10,351 nucleotides of DNA from Candidatus Saccharimonadota bacterium (GTDB lineage Bacteria > Patescibacteriota > Saccharimonadia > Saccharimonadales > Saccharimonadaceae). The DNA is taken from assembly GCA_003545655.1 (NCBI GenBank), contig DODJ01000052.1, forward strand, positions 1 to 10,351. Reading direction: 5' to 3'. Position numbers and translations under genes: made by a program. The notes below the pieces were generated by a model, which was not told where the DNA came from, did not search any database, and worked only from the letters and a program-made list of their open reading frames with translations. Shown here in pieces: positions 8,001 to 10,351 of the stretch (its first letter is position 1; the number at the start of each line of letters is the position of its first letter).

Positions 8001-10351
8001 GGTTTACAAACGCTCTGGTGATAGCTTTACGAAACTCACTAACCCTACGCAACCGTCAGGAAACGCTTATGCGGCTGCATTCTCGAAAGACGATACCTAC
8101 CTTGCGATTGCTCATACGAGTTCCCCGTATGTAAGTATTTACAAACGTTCAGGTGACACCTTCACGAAGCTTTCTGACCCGGCTGACTTACCTACCGGGC
8201 AGGGAAACAGTGTTGCTTTTTCGGATAATGGCGAGTACCTTATCGTTGGTCATAACAGCGCGCCCTACATTACGATCTATAAACGCTCTGGCGACACCTT
8301 TACAAAACTCGCTAACCCGAGTACGCTTCCAACCTCTAGTGTTAATGGGGTGGCATTCTCCCCTGATAGTGGCTATATGGCGGTTGCCTACAACAGTTCG
8401 CCGTACGTGTTGATTTACAAACGCTCAGGCGACACCTTTACAAAACTTGCCGACCCGAGCACTCTTCCTGCTTCAAATGCCAATGGAGTAGCCTTCTCGG
8501 CAGATGGCACGTTCCTCACGGTAGCTCACGATAGTTCACCGTACATTACCACGTACAAGCGCTCCGGCGACACATTCACCAAGTTGACTAATCCGAGCAC
8601 ACTTCCTGCGGGCAGTGCCAACGGTGTTGCGTATTCTGGTGATGGAAGATACATGTCGGTGAGCCATGGTTCGGGATCGCTTCTTACGGTATATAGACTC
8701 GGCAAGGTAGATGTTGCAACGAATATTTACGGTAGCCTAGGCGTTGCAGGAAACGCTGCTATTACTAACCTGACCGTTTCCGGTATAAGTACATTCCAAG
8801 ACACCATCTCTGGTACTGATGCCGCCTTCGGCGCCGGAGTGACTATCGGTACGCTTGGCTCTAGCGCAGGTGAGCTCACCATTGCTTCAGCCGACGCAGG
8901 TTCAGTGACGCTTACGTCAGCATCGCAAACTGGTGACTACACGCTTACTATTCCGACCCTTGCAGCCGACGACACCTTCTGTCTTCAGTCTCTTGGAAAT
9001 TGTACTGCCGAGGGCGGTGTTGGCACGTCTGGTAGTGTCACCGCGGGAGCCCTGACTAAATTTGATGGTTCCGGCAATATCACTAGCTCTGGCCTCACTG
9101 AATCTGGCACTACCCTCAACTACGGTGGCAATGTAGTAGCGAACGTAGACTCTGGCTTCAGCGGTAATGTTCTTGATCTCCAGAAGGCTGGCTCGAGCTT
9201 GTTTAAGGTGAGTAGTGGCGGCCTGGTGACAACCGCTGGTGGTATTAGTGGCGTGAGCGCAACGGCCGACAACACGGCAGGTAGCGACCTCGCAATTAGG
9301 GCAGGAAACGGTACTGGCTCTGGTGGATCGGGAGCAATCACGTTCTCTACGGCAGCGGCAGGGGGATCGAGCGCTGTGTATAAGAACCTCTCTGGTATGC
9401 TTTATTTCCCTAACAATGGTCCACCTATGACTCATTCGTATACGGTGACCTCGGGGACTAATCAGGTCTTACTCATCGCTATAAATAGTTCGAAGGACAT
9501 TACCTCGGTGACGTACGCCGGTCAAAGTCTTACCCTGCTGTATCAATATACCCCTGAAAGCCACATTAGCTACTGGTACTTAACTAATCCTCCGGTAGGT
9601 ACGGGTAACATAGTGAGTCAATTTACAGATGGTTTCGCTTCAGCTACGACGCGGGCGATGGTGCTTGAGAATGTCAATCAAACCACTCCATTTGGAACCC
9701 CATGTACTGATGGCGGATATGTTCCTACCACGAGCTGTACACTTTCTACCGATCCTACAGATATCGTATATACCATTGTTAGCAGTCGACTCGCTGACCC
9801 CGAAGCGGGTTCTGGCCAAACGAGTATTTTTGAAGATACCAACGGTGGTGGAGCTTATGCCTCGATGTCATACAAGCCAGCGAGCGGGAGTTCGACAATT
9901 GTTAGCTACACGACTAGCAGCGGCACACAACAGGGAATTCTTGCGGTCGCAGCAAAAAGTGCCGACGTTCCTGAGGCGGGCGGTGCAAATCAGATGGAAG
10001 AGCGTTTGCGTATCACCAACGAAGGAAACATAGGTATCGGTACGATTAACCCGCAGTACCTACTCGACGTGAATGGCGACATCAATACCTCGGCGGGCAT
10101 ACTCACCGGTGGCGTAACGCGAATTGACGCAAGTGGCCAAGCAGACTTTAGTGCATTGAACGTATCAGGTGCGACAACTCTCGGTGTACTTGGATCTTCG
10201 GCTGGGCAGCTAAGTCTCGCATCTGCAGGCGCTGGCACGGTGACTGTCACCACGCCATCGCAAACTGGTGACTACACAATTACAATCCCTGCGTTATCAG
10301 CAAACGATACCGTCTGTCTTCAGACGCTTGCGAACTGTGGTAGCGGTGACG
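2062..10351 (+). CDS. Giant membrane-anchored repeat surface protein with twin beta-propellers (partial)
   Basis: One uninterrupted frame of 2763 codons starts at GTG 2062 and runs off the right edge. GTG is chosen because an in-frame stop lies 27 nt upstream and because it places a short basic N-terminus (residues 1-12) before one membrane helix (13-33). The rest is predicted to be outside the cell: rich in Ser, Thr, Gly, Ala and Asn, with very little Lys or Arg until the propellers. Domains in order by residue: anchor 13-33; fibre entry with a GQLYYDG motif (about 93-124); short coiled-coil-like stretch 126-145; GGTG stalk motif about 230-254; 196-residue repeats from 368; first propeller about 1480-1807; second propeller about 1894-2215; stalk modules; predicted beta-sandwich about 2457-2633; GIGT-NP/LDVNGD motif about 2660-2673. 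No catalytic motif is seen. Similar fibre modules are known from phage tail fibres and S74 endosialidase-chaperone proteins, so the missing C-terminus may carry such a domain. The likely role is a surface fibre or adhesin, inferred from architecture. A prophage origin is not supported by the neighbours. Confidence 0.95.
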   Translation, partial: MPGLKHIIQQHPLIVGTTTVIISVVVLGLTWFSTGQNQEGSANNSAASDRYAVQSVDLPVASLSPSELSSVQSLSINGQLNVNNSLVLSPSSRPASPVRGQLYYDGASNTISYFDGTVFTSVADSVGQSVQDSRIDQVEQEVGTLRATAPTLPGDIALLGANNTFSGTNLFDGSITANGLYVSAAAQVAQNLLVGGSTTISQSLAVNGATTLGATSISSLVLSTTLPVSSGGTGTNSFVANGVVIGNGTDALGTVSAAASDLCLISTAGAPEFKPCPGGVGSGVNSLNGLYGSLTLANATAAGSTVTIDNASTSAKGLAQFNASNFSVIGGVVNTVQNLSTSAAPTFSSLTVSSNLAVSGSVTIGIVCTPGQILTTNGSGTVVCVSDDTGTDTNTTYVAGNGITITGAANTISINPQTGGGLSFTGGQLGLIGCTAGQILKYTGTAWGCAADSDTISPGDGIGVTALGTLDSQTKNSNGASVYNNGGTITIALQSADASNPGLITTGAQTFSGAKVFSDDLSLQGDIGQAGSGTFTTGTGAVTLNGNVTIASGRSLTLGTSCTANQVLTTNGSGVITCVTDDTGTDTDTNTTYAAGNGISISGASNTIAVNPQVGGGLSFSSGQLGLIACTAGQILKYSGTAWGCAADSDTVSAGDGIGTTAVGTLDSQVKNSNGATIYDNGGTLTIALQTADETAAGLVSTGLQTFSGAKTFTSPLTVQNNFVQSGAATFTTGTGAVALNGDVTIASGSSLTLGAVCVSGQVLSTNESGAVVCVTDDIGTDTDTDTTYAAGDGITISGAANTISVNPQTGGGLEFNSGQLSLLACSAGQILKYSGSAWGCAADSDTVSPGDGIGVTAVGALDGQTKNANGATIYDNGGILTVALQSADALNSGLLTAGSQTIGGAKTFVADLSLQGNFGQSGSGSFSTGTGVVSLNGSVVIASGRSLTLGAVCTAGQVLGTDSSGVVTCVTDDTGTDTDTNTTYAAGDGITISGPTNAIAVNPQTGGGLSFVSGQLGITACSDGEILKYTGDAWGCAADSDTVSPGDGIGVTAVGTLDSQTKSSNGATIYNNGGTLTIALQSADGVSAGIITAGAQTIGGAKTFADALTVQGAFTQTGSGTFSTGTGSVLLNGAVTIAAGQDLTLGAACTAGQVLTTDSSGTITCITDDTGTDTDTNTTYAAGDGIAITGASNDISVRLQTGGGLSFVSGQIGLLDSCTVNQVLKFDGGSWVCADDVDTDTNTGVVVAAGSGTNGRVAKFNASGELADSGLSESGTTGSYTGNFIINGQTGFTGNRLDVQLNGVSRLSVTESGETTISGGLAVSSASGVTVAVAGSVQGSLKLATTGAGTLTLQSQPQAGNVTLSVPAITGNDTICLQTLANCGGEAGGVTTIGVLDSQTKGANGATIVGTTLYLQTADTTSAGIISTGAQTIAGNKTFKSVANSQTAFRIQNATNDTIFTADTSANVITAGQANTATDSFTKLADPSTLPPNSAQAVSYSNNGRYLVAAHQSSPYVTAYVRSGNSLTALSSSAFDTLPSGTVYSIAFTQDDQYLALGAYSATSGTNNLYVYKVQGDTFTKIADPTSLPAGNNVQGLSWSPDGAYLAVGTNSSDFLMVYKRSGDTLSALTVASQPSTPVRSAKFSPDGAYLAVGHNTSPYITMYKRSGDTFTPLASPFSVGATGQVWGVDFSRDGTYFAAAHATFPYLSIYKRSGDTFTKLSNPSTLPSSQGNAVHFSASGSYLAVAHNNSPYLSIYKRSGDTFTKLTNPSTLPAGNGSGAAFSPDGRYLSVASASSPYITTYDLTNGKNVDVKVNGTVTSERTNTTSLYVGSDTNLQGKVTVGATAQFNGATTFSNTTTVAADFSIQNSAASTNILYANSSANTITIGQGYTDTLSLVSGVTALSGGSGTDTALSRTGNYLAAINTSSPYIHTYKYNANGTFTKLANPDVIPGVSTGVALSSDATYMVVTQSAATRFAVYKRSGDSFTKLTNPTQPSGNAYAAAFSKDDTYLAIAHTSSPYVSIYKRSGDTFTKLSDPADLPTGQGNSVAFSDNGEYLIVGHNSAPYITIYKRSGDTFTKLANPSTLPTSSVNGVAFSPDSGYMAVAYNSSPYVLIYKRSGDTFTKLADPSTLPASNANGVAFSADGTFLTVAHDSSPYITTYKRSGDTFTKLTNPSTLPAGSANGVAYSGDGRYMSVSHGSGSLLTVYRLGKVDVATNIYGSLGVAGNAAITNLTVSGISTFQDTISGTDAAFGAGVTIGTLGSSAGELTIASADAGSVTLTSASQTGDYTLTIPTLAADDTFCLQSLGNCTAEGGVGTSGSVTAGALTKFDGSGNITSSGLTESGTTLNYGGNVVANVDSGFSGNVLDLQKAGSSLFKVSSGGLVTTAGGISGVSATADNTAGSDLAIRAGNGTGSGGSGAITFSTAAAGGSSAVYKNLSGMLYFPNNGPPMTHSYTVTSGTNQVLLIAINSSKDITSVTYAGQSLTLLYQYTPESHISYWYLTNPPVGTGNIVSQFTDGFASATTRAMVLENVNQTTPFGTPCTDGGYVPTTSCTLSTDPTDIVYTIVSSRLADPEAGSGQTSIFEDTNGGGAYASMSYKPASGSSTIVSYTTSSGTQQGILAVAAKSADVPEAGGANQMEERLRITNEGNIGIGTINPQYLLDVNGDINTSAGILTGGVTRIDASGQADFSALNVSGATTLGVLGSSAGQLSLASAGAGTVTVTTPSQTGDYTITIPALSANDTVCLQTLANCGSGD
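2098..2160 (+). other. N-terminal transmembrane signal anchor of the giant protein
   Basis: Residues 13-33 form an unbroken hydrophobic segment (LIVGTTTVIISVVVLGLTWF). It is preceded by a basic stretch (KHIIQQHP) and followed by a polar, acidic sequence. This positive-inside pattern predicts N-in, C-out orientation. No lipobox or clear signal-peptidase site (AxA) follows, so the helix probably remains as an anchor. Confidence 0.8.
2338..3162 (+). other. Fibre-like stalk region before the tandem repeats
   Basis: This region codes for residues 93-367 of the giant protein. It strings together motifs common in phage tail fibres and CPR surface proteins: GQLYYDGASNTISYFDG near the start; a short heptad stretch with I135, V138, V142 and L145; LGANNTFSGTNLFDGSI; LPVSSGGTGTNSFVANGV; a C-x12-C pair (C263, C276); then LNGLYGSLTLANAT and DNASTSAKGLAQFNASNFS. 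The family resemblance is from memory. The heptads and GGTG motif suggest a trimeric fibre, which is inference. Confidence 0.6.
3163..3744 (+). repeat. Coding repeat unit R1 (194 aa)
   Basis: This is the first copy of the long tandem repeat. Each unit begins with half A (C-x15-C, then an Asp/Thr-rich linker), continues with half B (C-x14-C ending in TAWGCAADSDT) and finishes with the GTLDSQ, NGG, LQSAD and QTFSGAK motifs and a TFTTGTGAV strand region. R1 is 6 nt shorter than later units because its Asp/Thr linker reads GTDTNTTY instead of GTDTDTNTTY. Confidence 0.9.
3745..4332 (+). repeat. Coding repeat unit R2 (196 aa, 588 nt)
   Basis: This unit has all landmarks in register with R1: cysteines encoded at 3745 and 3793 (half A) and at 3949 and 3994 (half B). 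The 30 bases at 3984-4013 are identical to 4572-4601 in R3, exactly 588 nt apart. Confidence 0.92.
4333..4920 (+). repeat. Coding repeat unit R3 (196 aa, 588 nt)
   Basis: Cysteines are encoded at 4333, 4381, 4537 and 4582, all 588 nt from their R2 equivalents. The Asp/Thr linker reads GTDTDTDTTY. The unit ends with QTIGGAKTF where R1 and R2 have QTFSGAK. Confidence 0.92.
4921..5508 (+). repeat. Coding repeat unit R4 (196 aa, 588 nt)
   Basis: Cysteines are encoded at 4921, 4969, 5125 and 5170, again at exactly 588 nt from R3. Half B reads CSDGEILKYTGDAWGC, slightly diverged from CTAGQILKY, while spacing is unchanged. Confidence 0.92.
5509..5763 (+). repeat. Coding repeat unit R5, first part (halves A and B only)
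   Basis: The fifth unit starts normally (CTAGQVL at 5509; cysteines at 5509, 5557, 5716 and 5761) but half B is diverged (CTVNQVLKFDGGSWVC) and the unit stops after the fourth cysteine. Its expected second half reappears at 6238-6384 after an insert of different modules. Confidence 0.85.
5764..6237 (+). other. Module block X1-Y1 splitting repeat R5
   Basis: Two stalk modules lie here. X1 (about 5806-6039) has GRVAKFNASGELADSGLSES and GFTGNRLDVQLNG motifs. Y1 (6103-6213) ends in DTICLQTLANC with a C-x6-C pair (C1377, C1384). In R2 the fourth cysteine codon and the TLDSQ leucine codon are 63 nt apart; here they are 489 nt apart, so the block adds about 426 nt (142 codons) and keeps the frame. 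X and Y both recur after the second propeller. Confidence 0.8.
6238..6384 (+). repeat. Coding repeat unit R5, second part
   Basis: This segment matches the second half of the 196-residue unit: TIGVLDSQTKGANGATIV, then LYLQTADTTSAGI and STGAQTIAGNKTF. These correspond to AVGTLDSQ-TK-NGAT, LQTADETAAG and STGLQTFSGAKTF in R2. It ends where the first propeller cassette begins. Confidence 0.8.
6409..6480 (+). other. Linker module preceding propeller 1
   Basis: A 24-residue linker (FRIQNATNDTIF, then NVITAG) stands directly before the first propeller. A homologous linker (FSIQNSAASTNIL, then NTITIG) stands at 7657-7731 before the second. Both are at nearly the same distance (216 and 213 nt) from the first blade marker, so linker and propeller appear to have been duplicated together. 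Confidence 0.75.
6499..7482 (+). other. Seven-bladed beta-propeller domain 1
   Basis: Seven copies of the pattern FSPDGxYLAVAHxSSPY-x-x-x-YKRSGDTFTKL are seen. The residue after the conserved Tyr of each blade is encoded at 6625, 6781, 6922, 7057, 7198, 7336 and 7474, so blades are 45-52 residues. The incoming strand DSFTKLADPSTLP at the start pairs in pattern with the unfinished last blade (YDLTNGK), as expected for velcro closure of a propeller. The SPDG-YLAV pattern resembles WD40/YVTN-type blades but no WD dipeptide or active-site motif is seen. There is no cysteine. Blade 2 is longest, with an insert near SATSGTNN. Confidence 0.85.
7657..7731 (+). other. Linker module preceding propeller 2
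   Basis: This is the second copy of the IQN-type linker described at 6409-6480. The stretch between propeller 1 and this linker (7483-7656) is ordinary stalk sequence with VDVKVNGTV, LQGKVTVG and FNGATTFSN motifs. Confidence 0.7.
7741..8706 (+). other. Seven-bladed beta-propeller domain 2
   Basis: Seven blades carry markers at 7870, 8008, 8143, 8281, 8419, 8557 and 8695; the period is 138 nt (46 residues) except one of 135. Blades 3-6 are close to identical in the YKRSGDTFTKL-NPSTLP segment. The first blade has an asparagine-rich variant (YKYNANGTF) and the last closes with YRLGKVDV. It is more regular than propeller 1, suggesting more recent blade duplication or homogenisation. It also lacks cysteine. 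Confidence 0.87.
8860..9003 (+). repeat. Stalk module Y2
   Basis: This 48-residue module begins SSAGELTIASADAG and ends TIPTLAADDTFCLQSLGNC. It matches Y3 at 10195-10338 codon for codon in length (144 nt) and Y1 in its second part. The C-x6-C pair is C2307 and C2314. Confidence 0.85.
9019..9246 (+). repeat. Stalk module X2
   Basis: This is the second copy of module X: ALTKFDGSGNITSSGLTESG, then GFSGNVLDLQKAG and LFKVSSGG. It matches X1 at 5806-6039 with a 1-codon length difference between the shared KF and GG anchors. In the first block the order is X-Y, here it is Y-X. Confidence 0.8.
9430..9960 (+). other. Predicted beta-sandwich domain
   Basis: Residues about 2457-2633 differ from the stalk. 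They contain VTSGTNQVLLIAINSS, SVTYAGQSLTLLYQY, YWYLTNPPVGTG and MVLENVNQTTPFG, a pattern I associate with Ig-like or jelly-roll domains of bacterial surface proteins. A C-x10-C pair (C2548, C2559) lies in the loop after the TPFG motif. The domain ends before a short linker leading to MEERLRITNEGNIGIGT. Assignment is from memory, so moderate confidence. Confidence 0.5.
9994..10080 (+). other. GIGT-NP / LDVNGD fibre motif
   Basis: The segment RLRITNEGNIGIGT followed by NPQYLLDVNGDI matches a motif that, in my knowledge of these families, is frequent in tail-fibre-like proteins upstream of S74 intramolecular chaperone domains. The S74 domain itself is not in the window. Confidence 0.65.
10195..10338 (+). 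repeat. Stalk module Y3
   Basis: This third copy of module Y begins SSAGQLSLASAGAG and ends TIPALSANDTVCLQTLANC, with a C-x6-C pair (C2752, C2759). The protein continues beyond the window edge, so further modules are expected downstream. Confidence 0.85.

Noticed and set aside
3163..8706. Regular repeats that might suggest a CRISPR array or non-coding satellite.
   Set aside because: Periods are 588 and 138 nt, both multiples of three, within one open frame, with protein motifs conserved better than DNA. There are no short palindromic repeats with unique spacers.
8917..9435. A 172-codon open frame on the minus strand, and many similar minus-strand frames from 2628 to 10253.
   Set aside because: They lie antisense to the giant gene. 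Its repetitive Thr/Ser/Gly/Ala codons leave the antisense frames open by composition, and the products are low-complexity mirrors of the repeats with no start signals.
2062..10351. The giant gene as a prophage tail fibre.
   Set aside because: Stalk motifs are shared with tail fibres, but the protein has an N-terminal membrane anchor, and the neighbours are 16S, tRNAs and unrelated proteins with no integrase, capsid or tail genes. The tRNA-Ile end shows no visible attachment-site duplication in the window.
2062..10351. Alternative genetic code 25 (TGA as Gly).
   Set aside because: No in-frame TGA occurs in over 2700 codons despite very high glycine content, which would be unlikely if TGA were a glycine codon.

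Overview
The window looks like bacterial chromosome from a Patescibacteria/CPR organism, most likely a Saccharibacteria (TM7) relative. This is recognition, not alignment. It rests on the 16S rRNA tail (GGATTACCTCCTTTCT), the compact promoter-to-start spacing, and a giant membrane-anchored low-complexity surface protein of a type known from CPR genomes. The standard genetic code fits: the 2763-codon frame is very rich in glycine, all GGN, and contains no in-frame TGA, which argues against the TGA=Gly code of Gracilibacteria/Absconditabacteria.

Layout. Bases 1-53 are the 3' end of 16S rRNA with its anti-Shine-Dalgarno sequence. Bases 54-336 are a hairpin-dense trailer ending in a perfect 14-bp stem. 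Two unrecognised soluble proteins follow (342-950 and 1011-1514); the second has a textbook promoter so close to its ATG that the mRNA should be leaderless. A good promoter then drives tRNA-Ala(TGC) and tRNA-Ile(GAT), both with encoded CCA. No 23S rRNA follows. Instead an extended -10 promoter and a structured leader of about 110 nt precede a single GTG-started frame that runs from 2062 off the right edge (2763 codons, C-terminus missing).

The giant protein fills 80% of the window. It has one N-terminal membrane anchor and a fibre-like Ser/Thr/Gly/Asn-rich stalk with motifs shared with phage tail fibres and S74-type proteins. Next come four full 196-residue repeats at an exact 588-nt period, plus a fifth that is split by a 142-residue insert. 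Two consecutive seven-bladed beta-propellers follow (46-residue blades), made from a duplicated cassette of about 1.25 kb. After these come reused stalk modules, a predicted beta-sandwich domain and a GIGT-NP/LDVNGD motif. All 30 cysteines fall in 15 close pairs of fixed spacing, none in the propellers.

The rRNA/tRNA genes and the giant gene are probably separate transcription units. The giant protein is best read as a cell-surface fibre or adhesin carrying two propeller heads, plausibly for contact with other cells or surfaces. That role is inference from architecture, not from a recognised catalytic or binding motif.
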